Origin: CAYVNU01 sp964453265
Lineage (GTDB): Bacteria > Patescibacteriota > Doudnabacteria > UBA920
Assembly (NCBI GenBank): GCA_964453265.1
Contig: CAYVNU010000026.1
Coordinates: 1 to 16,763, forward strand
Length of the DNA stretch: 16,763 bases
Direction of reading: 5' to 3'
Position 1 is the first letter of the stretch. The number at the start of each line of letters is the position of its first letter. Positions 1-7,712 of the stretch are shown here, in pieces. A program made the position numbers and the translations under genes. The notes beneath the pieces were generated by a model. It did not search any database. It saw nothing but the letters and a program-made list of their open reading frames with translations, and had not been told where the DNA came from.

Positions 1-210
1 CCTTGCCTTTGCTGCTTTTTTTCTAGCTGTTCTATTTTTCTTGCCAAGTCTTTATGCGTGGACATTATTTCCCTAAGTTTTACAAACGCGCGCATAATGG
101 CAATATTTACTGCTATTGCCCGCTTACTGTTTAAGACAGAAGAAAGCATTGCAACGCCTTGTTCAGTAAAAACATAAGGCCTGGTTCGTCTTCCACCACG
201 GCCAGTTTTT

Positions 211-231
211 GACATCGCAATTTGCGATGTC
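211..231. repeat. Perfect 21-bp palindrome inside the ORF6N gene
   Basis: Ten-base arms GACATCGCAA and TTGCGATGTC flank a single central T. It encodes the peptide around SQIAMS. Its centre (CAATTTG) is shared with the palindrome at 250-270, 39 bp away (13 codons). Confidence 0.85.
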
Positions 232-249
232 AAAAAAATAGATTCCTTT

Positions 250-270
250 GAGGTTCCAATTTGGAACCTC
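250..270. repeat. Second perfect 21-bp palindrome inside the ORF6N gene
   Basis: Ten-base arms GAGGTTCCAA and TTGGAACCTC flank a single central T. It encodes the peptide around FQIGTS, which parallels SQIAMS from the neighbouring palindrome. It lies at the point where ORF6N homology begins. Confidence 0.85.
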
Positions 271-289
271 AAGTTCTATAGAGATTACT

Positions 290-589
290 TTATCTATATC
301 GAATCCCAGCTTTGTTTTCTAAATGTTTTACTCTGTTCTGAAGTTCAATCAGCTCAAACCTATAAGCCACATTATCCAACCTAAGTTTAATATGCTCCTG
401 GCCATCTTCTAGGTCTTTTAATCTATTGTCGACTTTATCAAATCGATCATTTACAGACTTAAATGACTCATTAACCCCAATAAAACCCTCAGCAACCATT
501 AGGGCTAAGTCATCAAGGTTTATATTCTTTTTTATTTTTTTTACTTTCATAAGTGCTTTAATAATAGTTCCAAAAAAATTTTTGGTCAA
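290..589 (-). CDS. Small coiled-coil protein of unknown function
   Basis: A 99-residue protein with a basic N-terminus (KALMKVKKIKKNI), a segment LDDLALMVAEGFIGVNESF, and then a long amphipathic heptad region from about residue 40 to 92 (NDRFDKVDNRLKDLEDGQEH and onward). This pattern is typical of short coiled-coil ORFs common in Patescibacteria. No enzymatic motif is visible. The TTG start at 587-589 is chosen because AAGGA lies 9 nt upstream inside the last recA codons and the gap to the recA stop is only 5 nt, which suggests translational coupling. An ATG at 548-550 (MKVKKIKK) is a possible alternative. It lies directly upstream of the truncated ORF6N gene; coiled-coil ORFs can be antitoxin-like partners, but nothing here shows that. 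Confidence 0.6.
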   Translation of the reverse strand: MTKNFFGTIIKALMKVKKIKKNINLDDLALMVAEGFIGVNESFKSVNDRFDKVDNRLKDLEDGQEHIKLRLDNVAYRFELIELQNRVKHLENKAGIRYR

Positions 590-594
590 TTACT

Positions 595-1665
595 TTATTC
601 CTTCTCTTCTTCCGGTTCCTCTTCCGCCTGTTTAGCCGGTACGGCGGCGTCACCACTCTTAACTTTTTCACGAACGGCAGTGTCGATTTCTTTAAAAACT
701 TTTTCATTTTCTTTTAAGAAAGTTTTAGAAGCTTCCCTGCCAACTCCTAATTTTACTTCACCAAACATATGCGTGTTACCGGATTTTTCTATAACGCCTA
801 AAACCACACCGGTATCAAGCAAATCTCCGCTAGCCGAAATTCCTTCGTTATACATAATATCAAATTCTGCGACTTTAAAAGGAGGAGCGATTTTATTTTT
901 TACAATTTTTACCTTTACTCTATTACCCACAATTTTTTCTCCGTTCTTGATTTGCGCGTTGCGCCTAACTTCAACTCTAACCGAAGCGTAAAATTTTAAC
1001 GCATTACCACCTGTGGTGGTTTCAGGATTACCAAACATAACGCCAATTTTCATGCGAATTTGGTTTATAAAAATTACTGTTGTGTTAGTTTTAGAAATTA
1101 TTGCGGTTAGTTTTCTTAAAGCCTGGCTCATAAGTCTAGCTTGAAGACCCATGTGACTATCGCCCATTTCACCTTCTATTTCATTACGGGGGGTTAACGC
1201 CGCAACGGAGTCTATAACTATTAAATCAAGTCCGTTGGAACGTACCAAAGTCTCGCAAATATCTAACGCTTGTTCGCCGTTGTCAGGTTGTGATATTAAA
1301 AGATCTTCCAACTTTACACCAATGCGTTTGGCATATTCCGGGTCTAAAGCATGTTCGGCATCTATAAAAGCAGCCAAACCGCCTTTTTTTTGGACTTCGG
1401 CTATCATATGCAAAGTTAAAGTTGTTTTACCCGAACTTTCCGGTCCATATATCTCAACAACTCTACCCTTTGGAATACCGCCGCCCAAAGCCAAATCTAA
1501 AGAAATAGAGCCGGTCGGAGTAGTTTCAACGTCTAAAGCTTTGGTATCAGAAAGTTTCATAATGCTGCCGTCGCCGAATTTTTCTTTAATTTGATCTAAA
1601 GCGGAGGTTAAAGCTTTCCATTTGCCGGAATCACCGGCTGAGATTTTTGCTGTGGGTTTTGGCAT
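595..1665 (-). CDS. recA: Recombinase RecA
   Basis: A 356-residue RecA of normal length. RecA forms the ATP-dependent filament on single-stranded DNA for homologous recombination and, where LexA exists, triggers its self-cleavage. Visible motifs: Walker A GPESSGKT at about 74-81, the catalytic-Glu segment DAEHALDP at about 102-109, Walker B LIVID at about 148-152, the L2 loop region GVMFGNPETTTGGNALKFYA at about 208-227, and NQIR at 201-204. The C-terminus is strongly acidic (EEEPEEEKE), as is usual in RecA, where it limits DNA binding. The ATG at 1663-1665 gives the expected short N-terminal helix. A sigma70-type promoter lies upstream at 1715-1743 and a terminator separates it from the preceding gene. 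Identification is secure. Confidence 0.98.
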   Translation of the reverse strand: MPKPTAKISAGDSGKWKALTSALDQIKEKFGDGSIMKLSDTKALDVETTPTGSISLDLALGGGIPKGRVVEIYGPESSGKTTLTLHMIAEVQKKGGLAAFIDAEHALDPEYAKRIGVKLEDLLISQPDNGEQALDICETLVRSNGLDLIVIDSVAALTPRNEIEGEMGDSHMGLQARLMSQALRKLTAIISKTNTTVIFINQIRMKIGVMFGNPETTTGGNALKFYASVRVEVRRNAQIKNGEKIVGNRVKVKIVKNKIAPPFKVAEFDIMYNEGISASGDLLDTGVVLGVIEKSGNTHMFGEVKLGVGREASKTFLKENEKVFKEIDTAVREKVKSGDAAVPAKQAEEEPEEEKE

Positions 1666-1714
1666 ATATTTTACTTTGCTTATTTATTTTATTGATTTTA
1701 GCTATTATATAATA

Positions 1715-1743
1715 ATGCTATACGAACGTTCACCAATTGTCAA
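1715..1743 (-). promoter_or_regulatory. Candidate recA promoter with GAACGTTC palindrome in the spacer
   Basis: On the minus strand a perfect -35 TTGACA (1738-1743) is followed by a 17-bp spacer and TAGCAT (1715-1720). TATTAT/TATAAT-like sequences lie a little further on. The spacer carries the 8-bp palindrome GAACGTTC (1724-1731), a position where an SOS repressor could block polymerase. Gram-positive SOS boxes have GAAC and GTTC separated by four bases; here they are contiguous, so assignment to LexA is only a suggestion. Confidence 0.55.
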
Positions 1744-1749
1744 CCAATG

Positions 1750-1779
1750 AAAATTGGCCTTATTTATAAGGCCAATTTT
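1750..1779 (-). terminator. Rho-independent terminator between rodZ-like gene and recA
   Basis: Perfect 14-bp complementary arms (1750-1763 and 1766-1779, core TTGGCC/GGCCAA) form a strong hairpin ending in TTTT on the minus strand, 28 bp after the stop of the upstream gene. The stem is symmetrical with terminal T runs on both strands, so it could stop transcription in either direction. Confidence 0.8.
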
Positions 1780-1806
1780 GAGTTATTCACAGTTATTTTA
1801 ATGAAT

Positions 1807-2775
1807 TTAAGGCTTTACTTCACCAGTTTTACTGCCAGAGGTGTCAACAAAAAAAGGTATGTCTTTTAAAACCTCTCCCGCTCTGCCCATTAAACCGACT
1901 GCCTTGCCGTCTATATATACTTTCGTAACCCCGGCATCGGAAGTCGAGATTAAAATTTTATTTTGGGCAGTTAAAAGCTTGCTGTCACCATTATGAAAAT
2001 TTAGAGTCTGACTCTCATTGTCATCTAATTTAAAACTTATAACCGTGTCACCCAAAAATTCAAGCTTCAACATAAACCCATTTATAGCTGCGTCTTTGAC
2101 CTCAGGCTGCTTCACCATAACCCTAATGCTTTTCGTAACGCTTTTGTCTAATTTGTTTTTTGATACTACTGTTATTTCTTTACTGCCGTTGCTAACACCA
2201 ACTTGAGTTTTAAAATTTCCGTCTGAATCTACAAAAATATCCTGCTCGTTGACAGAAACATTCATACCGGGGGTCGTATGTCCTTTTACTTCTACAAATG
2301 AATCACTAATAACTGCTTGATCTTTAGGTTCTAAAATTTCCAAAGAAGGAGTTTTATTTATAGAAGTTACTTGCCAAATAATATAAAACAAAGTTAAAAA
2401 TACAAATGCTAACCCTAAAATTAGACTTAAAAGTTTTGGAGTTAATAGAAATTTATTTGCAAGTCTATATTTTAAAGCTCCGGGATTGTTTTTATTTTTT
2501 TGCAAATTTTGCAAAATTAATTGCTCTTTTCTAAATTGCTCAATTAAAATTACCTTGTCTATATTATATAAAGTAGCAAGAGATTTTAAGAAACCTAAAA
2601 CATAAACTTCCGAAGGCAAAGCCTGCAACTTACCTGACTCCAATGAATTTATATGCTTTTCTTTTATGCCGGTTTTTTTTGCAACATCCAAAACCGTTAG
2701 ACATAAGCTATCTCTAACTTCTTTTAAATACTCTCCTAAAGTTTCAATATTAACTTTCCGTTTTTCAAAAACCAA
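1807..2775 (-). CDS. RodZ-like HTH/membrane protein
   Basis: A 322-residue protein with the RodZ plan. An N-terminal cytoplasmic helix-turn-helix (HTH_25 type, about residues 10-75) contains LGEYLKEVRDSLCLTVLDVA and KKTGIKEKHINSLESG. A basic linker and a single membrane helix follow at about 115-136 (LLSLILGLAFVFLTLFYIIW). Outside are an Ig/glucodextranase-type beta domain at about 142-222 (PSLEILEPKDQAVI..., GNFKTQVGVSNGSKEITVV) and a C-terminal DUF4115-like beta domain at about 235-307. RodZ links MreB to the cell-wall elongation machinery. The extra Ig-like module is not in the E. coli protein. The TTG start at 2773-2775 has AGGA 7 nt upstream and there is no good ATG. The name rests on architecture only; MreB is not in this window. 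Confidence 0.75.
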   Translation of the reverse strand: MVFEKRKVNIETLGEYLKEVRDSLCLTVLDVAKKTGIKEKHINSLESGKLQALPSEVYVLGFLKSLATLYNIDKVILIEQFRKEQLILQNLQKNKNNPGALKYRLANKFLLTPKLLSLILGLAFVFLTLFYIIWQVTSINKTPSLEILEPKDQAVISDSFVEVKGHTTPGMNVSVNEQDIFVDSDGNFKTQVGVSNGSKEITVVSKNKLDKSVTKSIRVMVKQPEVKDAAINGFMLKLEFLGDTVISFKLDDNESQTLNFHNGDSKLLTAQNKILISTSDAGVTKVYIDGKAVGLMGRAGEVLKDIPFFVDTSGSKTGEVKP

Positions 2776-2948
2776 AGCAAATTCCTATTTGACCTAATTG
2801 ACCTAATTATTCCAAATAATGTCTAATGTCCAATGATTAAATATCTAAACACTTAGGCGTTAGATTTTAGTCATTAGACATTTTTTAGAGCTTGCCCCGC
2901 ACTTGATGCGGGGGTAATTAGAATAATTAGTATAATTAGAAATTAATT
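2776..2948. repeat. Repeat-rich spacer between ftsK and the rodZ-like gene
   Basis: No gene is visible. It holds a tandem 9-bp repeat (TGACCTAAT twice, about 2790-2807), a perfect 11-bp inverted pair AATGTCTAATG (2818-2828) / CATTAGACATT (2872-2882), and a GC-rich hairpin CCCCGCA/TGCGGGG (2895-2901, 2907-2913) standing out in AT-rich DNA. ATAATTAG-like AT repeats follow up to the ftsK stop. The GC hairpin resembles short dispersed palindromes seen elsewhere in the window. Confidence 0.65.
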
Positions 2949-5174
2949 CTAAGCCTGCTGGTCATCGGTCGGCGTTTCCTCCACCCCATACTCCGCTTTC
3001 TCCACACCGCTTACTCCATAAACTTCTCGGGGCTTAGCGCCGTCACCCGGACCGATAATGCCGTGATCTTCCAAAATATCCAAAAGCCTCGCTGCCCTGG
3101 CATAACCAACTCTTAAACGCCTTTGTAACAAAGACGCGGAGGCCTTGCCCGAACGCATTACTTCTTCCTTGGCAGCTTCAAATAAATCATCTTCGTCAGA
3201 GCTATCACCACCCGAATCAAAACCCGGCACACCTAAACCTCTTTTTGGTTTTTCCACTATTTCTTCATTGTACAAAACCGCGCCGGTTTGAACTTTAAAG
3301 AAGTCCACAACTTTTTTAACTTCTTTTTCACCAATATAAGCGCCTTGAACACGTTTTGGCTGGTTAAACTCTGTTGTCGTAAATAGCATATCACCCTTGC
3401 CCAAAAGTTTTTCCGCCCCGCCTGTGTCTAAAATTGTACGGCTATCTATTTGGCTGCCCACAGCAAAAGCAATGCGAGAAGTTATATTAGCTTTTATAAG
3501 ACCGGTAATAATATCAACGCTCGGGCGCTGTGTAGCAACCACCAAGTGAATACCCACTGCACGTGCCATTTGTGCAATACGAACAATTGCGCCTTCTACG
3601 TCAGCCTTAGCCACCTGCATTAAGTCCGCTAACTCGTCTATTATAATTACAATGTAATGCATTTTAAGTTCTGTAATTTCATTGTATTCAGAAATATTGC
3701 GTTTACCAACCTCAGACAAAAGTCTGTATCTGCGGTCCATTTCCGCAACTGCCCACTTAAGCGCATTCACTGCTTTTTCGTGGTCAGTTATAACAGGAGT
3801 AAGTAAATGAGGAATGCCGTTATAAGGCGTCATCTCCACGCGTTTTGGGTCTACCACAATAAACTTTACATCTTGTGGGGTGTTTCTGTATAAGAAAGAT
3901 ATTAATAAAGTATTTATACCAACACTTTTACCCGAGCCGGTAGTACCGGCCACTAAAATATGTGGCATGGCTGCAAGGTCCGCAATTATTGGCTGACCTG
4001 ATACATCACGACCAAGCGCAAATGCCAAACGGCTTGGATGGTCAACAAAATTTTTGGTTTGTAAAACTTCGCGCAAAACCACCTTAGCTTTAGTTTTATT
4101 TGGAACTTCAATTCCAACTAAAGATTTGCCTGGAATCGGTAATTCCATACGCACTGATTGAGCAGCTAAAGCAAGAGCGAGATCGTTTTGAAGTGCCGCA
4201 ATTTGGGAAAGTTTTACGCCCATAGCCGGACGCAAAGTGTATTGAGTAACAGTCGGACCAACATTCACCTCACCCATTTCAACTTCTATACCAAAATCAG
4301 ACAAAGTCTTTTTTATAATTGCCACATTAAGTTCAATGTTACCACTATCCACTGTGCTTTTATTGTCTTCTAGCAAATCAAACGGCGGTAATTTCCAATC
4401 TGTTCTTTCGGCTATTTTTACCGGCTCAATTTCCGGAATATTGCTGGCCGGTTGGTTAACAACAGACTTTTTAGGCAGCATTTTTTCAGCCAATTCTTCT
4501 TTAAGTTCGTCTTCAATCAATTTTTTATTTTTCAAAATTATTTTTTCACTGGTAAAACCCTGGCTACCCATAGCATTAATTTTTAATGCTAATTTCTCAG
4601 TTTTTGGTTCTGCCCCCTCTTCTGTTTTTCTAACAAATAAATCTTTTAAAGAAACATTAAAAGCAACCAACATGCCAATTAAAAGTATTGCAAATAAAAT
4701 TAAGCTGCCCGCCCAAAAACCAAACAAACTAAATACAGGACCGGAAAAAGCTGCTCCCAAATACCCCCCGGCTCTACCCTCAGAGGCTAATTCAAAAGCC
4801 AGAAAATTATTTTTTAAATAAAAAATATGTATTAAACCCGCCACGCTTCCTGTAAACAAAGTGGCGCCAAAATACGTTCTGAAATAAAAACTCTTGTCTT
4901 TTTCATCTTTTAAATCTTGTCTAAATAAAGAAATTGCTACAAATAAAAGTATAACCGGCAATACATACCCAATAACTCCAAAAGCTGCGGTTAAAAATTT
5001 ATATAAATATTCACCAAAACTACCGGCAATCCCCGCCAAACTTAAAACAATTAAAAGCGAAAGCGCGACAAAAAATACCACTGCAACCCCTCTTTTTGTC
5101 TCGCCTGATAAATCCAGCTTTGGTGCATTAATATTGAATTTTTCACTGTCCTGTTGTTTTTTATTTCGTCCCAT
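2949..5174 (-). CDS. ftsK: DNA translocase FtsK/SpoIIIE
   Basis: A 741-residue membrane-anchored translocase that pumps chromosomal DNA across the closing septum. Four membrane helices lie in the first 175 residues (about 28-50, 62-84, 100-119, 145-172). A short charged linker leads to the alpha domain (about 275-375), then the RecA-like motor with Walker A GTTGSGKS (410-417), VVDPKR (440-445), Walker B IIIDELADL (510-518) and VATQRPSVDIITG (547-558). The C-terminal winged-helix gamma domain (about 661-720) contains SLLQRRLRVGYARAARLLD, which in the family reads KOPS-type sequences. The linker is much shorter than in E. coli FtsK and like SpoIIIE/SftA-type proteins. The ATG at 5172-5174 gives the expected N-terminus. 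A TACAAT box at 5199-5204 (minus strand) may be part of its promoter, with a poor -35. Confidence 0.97.
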   Translation of the reverse strand: MGRNKKQQDSEKFNINAPKLDLSGETKRGVAVVFFVALSLLIVLSLAGIAGSFGEYLYKFLTAAFGVIGYVLPVILLFVAISLFRQDLKDEKDKSFYFRTYFGATLFTGSVAGLIHIFYLKNNFLAFELASEGRAGGYLGAAFSGPVFSLFGFWAGSLILFAILLIGMLVAFNVSLKDLFVRKTEEGAEPKTEKLALKINAMGSQGFTSEKIILKNKKLIEDELKEELAEKMLPKKSVVNQPASNIPEIEPVKIAERTDWKLPPFDLLEDNKSTVDSGNIELNVAIIKKTLSDFGIEVEMGEVNVGPTVTQYTLRPAMGVKLSQIAALQNDLALALAAQSVRMELPIPGKSLVGIEVPNKTKAKVVLREVLQTKNFVDHPSRLAFALGRDVSGQPIIADLAAMPHILVAGTTGSGKSVGINTLLISFLYRNTPQDVKFIVVDPKRVEMTPYNGIPHLLTPVITDHEKAVNALKWAVAEMDRRYRLLSEVGKRNISEYNEITELKMHYIVIIIDELADLMQVAKADVEGAIVRIAQMARAVGIHLVVATQRPSVDIITGLIKANITSRIAFAVGSQIDSRTILDTGGAEKLLGKGDMLFTTTEFNQPKRVQGAYIGEKEVKKVVDFFKVQTGAVLYNEEIVEKPKRGLGVPGFDSGGDSSDEDDLFEAAKEEVMRSGKASASLLQRRLRVGYARAARLLDILEDHGIIGPGDGAKPREVYGVSGVEKAEYGVEETPTDDQQA

Positions 5175-5223
5175 AAATATATTAAGTAATTCAAGTTGAT
5201 TGTATCATTTTTAAAAATATTTT

Positions 5224-5251
5224 AAAACCCCACCTATAAAAGTGGGGTTTT
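5224..5251 (-). terminator. Rho-independent terminator after hsp20
   Basis: Ten-base arms AAAACCCCAC (5224-5233) and GTGGGGTTTT (5242-5251) with an 8-nt loop. On the minus strand the stem runs directly into a T-rich stretch. It lies 43 bp beyond the hsp20 stop and separates it from ftsK. Confidence 0.85.
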
Positions 5252-5293
5252 GACTTTATATTTGTGTAATTTCTAACATTCGTGTATTTATGA

Positions 5294-5872
5294 TTACAAA
5301 CCTTTTACTTTCACTTTCTTAGTCTTGGCTTTCGCGGCTTTTGGTATAATCACGGTAAGAATCCCATCTTTTAAGTCTGCTTCAATATGTTCACTGTCTA
5401 TATCTACCGGTATTATTACACTTCTGGAAAAACTTCCCCAGTAGCATTCTTGATAAAAATAATCGTCCTGACTAACAGATTCTTCTTTTTTTCTGGCGCC
5501 TTTTAAAGTAACCATGTCATTTGCCACTGTTATATCTACATCTTCCGGCCTTACACCCGCGATAGTTGACTTAATAATGACATTGTCTTTGGTCTGATAC
5601 ATGTCTATATTAAGCTGCCCTTCAAAGTCAGCCATCCATTCTTCATTATTACCAGTTTGTTGCACTGGTTCTTTTACAACAGGCATTTCTACGGTCTCCT
5701 GTTCTTCAACAACCAACATTTCACTTTCATCCCCTGCTTCTTCAGTCGCAAGTTCTTCTTCTTCAATTTCTTCAGGTTCAGCTTGTGAAACAGCAACCGG
5801 CTGGGGCAAATCATCGGTTACGCTTCCCCCCATTATTTTCCCAAAAAATGATGTTTTTTCTTTCTTAGCCAT
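5294..5872 (-). CDS. Small heat-shock protein, Hsp20/alpha-crystallin family
   Basis: A 192-residue protein. Residues 1-80 form a low-complexity acidic leader (runs such as EPEEIEEEELATEE). An alpha-crystallin domain follows at about 83-185: NIDMYQTKDNVIIKSTIAGV, VDITVANDMVTLKG, CYWGSFSRSVIIP and the family motif GILTVIIPK. The end is strongly basic (AKTKKVKVKG). sHsps bind unfolding proteins without ATP and form oligomers. The acidic leader is longer than the usual N-terminal arm of bacterial sHsps and separates charge sharply from the basic tail. It has its own strong promoter (5906-5934) and terminator, so it is probably a single-gene unit. Function is clear from the domain; clients are unknown. 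Confidence 0.92.
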   Translation of the reverse strand: MAKKEKTSFFGKIMGGSVTDDLPQPVAVSQAEPEEIEEEELATEEAGDESEMLVVEEQETVEMPVVKEPVQQTGNNEEWMADFEGQLNIDMYQTKDNVIIKSTIAGVRPEDVDITVANDMVTLKGARKKEESVSQDDYFYQECYWGSFSRSVIIPVDIDSEHIEADLKDGILTVIIPKAAKAKTKKVKVKGL

Positions 5873-5905
5873 AGCATTTTCTTTAATTTCTTCCCGCCTA
5901 AAGGA

Positions 5906-5934
5906 ATAATAGAAGATTTCTGCTAATACGTCAA
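5906..5934 (-). promoter_or_regulatory. Sigma70-type promoter for hsp20
   Basis: On the minus strand, TTGACG (5929-5934), a 17-bp spacer and TATTAT (5906-5911), 33 bp upstream of the ATG. This is one of the best promoter matches in the window. No CIRCE or other heat-shock operator is visible beside it. The rest of the 112-bp spacer (5873-5984) shows nothing else. Confidence 0.75.
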
Positions 5935-5984
5935 ACTGTTTATTAACAAAATATTTTGATGAAACACCGTTTTATAAGCATAAA

Positions 5985-7085
5985 CTATTTAACTCTATCT
6001 AAAACTTTGGAAATGGCTTCCGATGCGCTTATTTGACCGTTTAATAGCTCTGAAACCTGAGTGTTGTTTTTAATTGAATTTTTAAAACTACCGGACTCTA
6101 ATTCCTCAGTAATTTCTTCTTCTAGATTAATAGGCTCCGGCATAACCAGACCCTTTTCTTGCAAGTATTCATAATTTAATTCTTCTTGTCCGGGAAGCAT
6201 GTGAGAAACCAAGACCGGTAAATTCCATTGCAGCGCTTCTGAAACCGAAAGCCCGCCAGGCTTAGAAATAAAAATGTCGGCTATAGCATACAACTCTGCC
6301 ATGGGCGTGTAATAATTTAAAACGCTTACCGTTGTGTAAGCAAATTTATTTTTTAAATCTTCATAAATTTTGTCGTTCTTGCCGCACACTACAATAACTT
6401 TGGTATTATTTTTTTTACTTAAGGCTAAAATTAACCCCTCATTAATACCCAACCCCAATGACCCACTGCCTATTAAACAGACTTTTTCTTTTGGTCCGAC
6501 TGAAAATTTTTCACGGATTTTTAAAACATCAACTTCGGGTTTTTTTGGCAAATTCATGCCGCAAAGAAATATCTTCTTTTCCTCTATCCCTAAATTTATC
6601 ATTTCATTTTTTTGCGACTGGGTATTCGCTAAATATAAATCTGCCTGTTCATACAACCAATACCTGTGCAAATGAAAATCTGAAAAAGTAATGCCAAATA
6701 AACCTGAATACTGTCCCGTTTTTTTTAAATGTGCCACCGCGGCCGAGGCGGTTGTTTGAGTACATAAAACTAAATCAGGGTTATAACTTTGTAAAAGCAA
6801 TTTAGCGTTTTGAGAATGTTTAGCAGCCACTTGTGTCCTTAAACTTAAAGTCAGTTTGCTAAACCAAGCGCTTTTATACAAATAACTCCAAAGCCAAGGA
6901 GTTTTTTCTAAAATAAATTTATGCACCTTTCTACCAACTTCAACTAATCTGCCGTTTTCAATTTTTAAAATATCTTCCAGTCTAACTTCAAAACCGGCAG
7001 CCGCCAAACTGCTACCAATATTTTCCGCCATAGTTTTATGACCAAGCCCGACCGAAGTATATAGTATTAAAACTTTTTTATTCAT
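5985..7085 (-). CDS. GT28 / MGDG-synthase-like glycosyltransferase
   Basis: A 366-residue GT-B glycosyltransferase. The N-terminal half opens with VLILYTSVGLGHKTMAENI (about 5-23), the GxGH acceptor-side signature of the MGDG_synth family. Residues of the form NPDLVLCTQTTASAAVAHL and LFGITFSDFHLHRYW resemble the acceptor-binding region of UgtP and plant MGDG synthases. The C-terminal half carries the donor site: IGSGSLGLG, SKPGGLSVSEAL and LPGQEELN. The family moves glucose or galactose from UDP-sugar onto diacylglycerol; MurG is a more distant relative. The glycolipid role is inferred, and a different lipid acceptor is possible in a cell with reduced lipid synthesis. It starts 3 bp after the cyclase gene stop, so the two are probably co-transcribed. 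Confidence 0.82.
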   Translation of the reverse strand: MNKKVLILYTSVGLGHKTMAENIGSSLAAAGFEVRLEDILKIENGRLVEVGRKVHKFILEKTPWLWSYLYKSAWFSKLTLSLRTQVAAKHSQNAKLLLQSYNPDLVLCTQTTASAAVAHLKKTGQYSGLFGITFSDFHLHRYWLYEQADLYLANTQSQKNEMINLGIEEKKIFLCGMNLPKKPEVDVLKIREKFSVGPKEKVCLIGSGSLGLGINEGLILALSKKNNTKVIVVCGKNDKIYEDLKNKFAYTTVSVLNYYTPMAELYAIADIFISKPGGLSVSEALQWNLPVLVSHMLPGQEELNYEYLQEKGLVMPEPINLEEEITEELESGSFKNSIKNNTQVSELLNGQISASEAISKVLDRVK

Positions 7086-7088
7086 AGT

Positions 7089-7703
7089 TTATTTTGTAGT
7101 TACTACCACTCTGCATAAAGAAGCGTTGGCTTCTATGTTAAGCGGCAGGGCTGTAATTTCAAAACTCTTATAGTTTAAAAGTCCTTCTAAATTTCTTAAA
7201 TTTTCAATTATTAAAATATCTTTAGAAAGCAAAATTTTATGAACTTTATAAGGCAAGCTGTCCGGACTTGGCGTATCCATACCAACCATAGATGCACCTA
7301 ACTCTACTAGTTTGTTTGCAAAGCTTTTCGCAATTTCCGGATAGTTTATAAAATAATCCGGCTGACTAAATTTTTCCGACCAGCCGAACATAACCAGTAC
7401 AATGTCCCCCGGTTTAATACCGGATGCCAATAATAAATCTGCACTAGCCAAAGTTTTGCCCCTCGCGTCTATTAGCACGCCTCTGCCAAAAAATTTTTCG
7501 GCTGGGTACTCGGAAATTAACTTTCCATTTTCTAACATATGAGCCGGCGCATCTATATGCGTACCCACATGCATGCCGGTAGAAAGGCGGTGGTCGCTAC
7601 AACCTTGTTCTTTAACAGTCGCAGTTTGTGTGAGTGATGATAATTTATCGCCCGGAAAAACCGGCATTTGCGGTTTAAAGTTTTGAGTTAAATCTATGTA
7701 CAT
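7089..7703 (-). CDS. Cyclase-family metal-dependent hydrolase (kynurenine-formamidase-like)
   Basis: A 204-residue protein with the family's metal-site motif HVGTHIDAPAH (residues 45-55) after an N-terminal YIDLTQNFKPQMPVFPGD. Further conserved segments are KPGDIVLVMFGW, LGASMVGMDTPSPD and the closing ALPLNIEANASLCRVVVTT. PF04199 enzymes bind a divalent metal through the HxGTHxDxPxH histidines and aspartate and hydrolyse amides or cyclic substrates; KynB (N-formylkynurenine) is the best known. No tryptophan-catabolism gene is near, so the substrate cannot be named. It sits between a small HExxE protein (9 bp upstream) and the glycosyltransferase (3 bp downstream), apparently in one transcript. 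GGAGAA 13 nt upstream lies in the preceding gene. Confidence 0.85.
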   Translation of the reverse strand: MYIDLTQNFKPQMPVFPGDKLSSLTQTATVKEQGCSDHRLSTGMHVGTHIDAPAHMLENGKLISEYPAEKFFGRGVLIDARGKTLASADLLLASGIKPGDIVLVMFGWSEKFSQPDYFINYPEIAKSFANKLVELGASMVGMDTPSPDSLPYKVHKILLSKDILIIENLRNLEGLLNYKSFEITALPLNIEANASLCRVVVTTK

Positions 7704-7712
7704 TTAAAAAAA

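Larger units (their letters stand above)
1..272 (-). pseudogene. ORF6N-domain protein, 5'-truncated and running off the left edge
   Basis: The minus strand from 272 downward reads LRFQIGTSKES, then SQIAMSKTGRGGRR, PYVFTEQGVAMLSSVL, and a helical tail NSKRAIAVNIAIMRAFVKLR followed by a coiled coil. GGRR-x-PYVFTEQGVAML is the signature of the C-terminal half of the ORF6N domain (DNA-binding, first known from phage and common in small genomes). The first half of that domain, normally about 70-80 residues (an RGQKVMLDxDLAxLYGV-type segment), is absent. An in-frame TAG lies at 276-278 directly before the homology, and the upstream DNA belongs to another ORF. I therefore read it as a gene whose 5' end has been lost. 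A TTG (270-272) or the ATG within QIAMSK could still start a short product. Two perfect 21-bp palindromes sit inside it. The 3' end is outside the window. Confidence 0.7.

Noticed and set aside
426..5909. Plus-strand open frames opposite recA, rodZ-like, ftsK and hsp20
   Set aside because: Each is a shadow of a well-supported minus-strand gene with low-complexity Ser/Phe-rich translation and no family motif.
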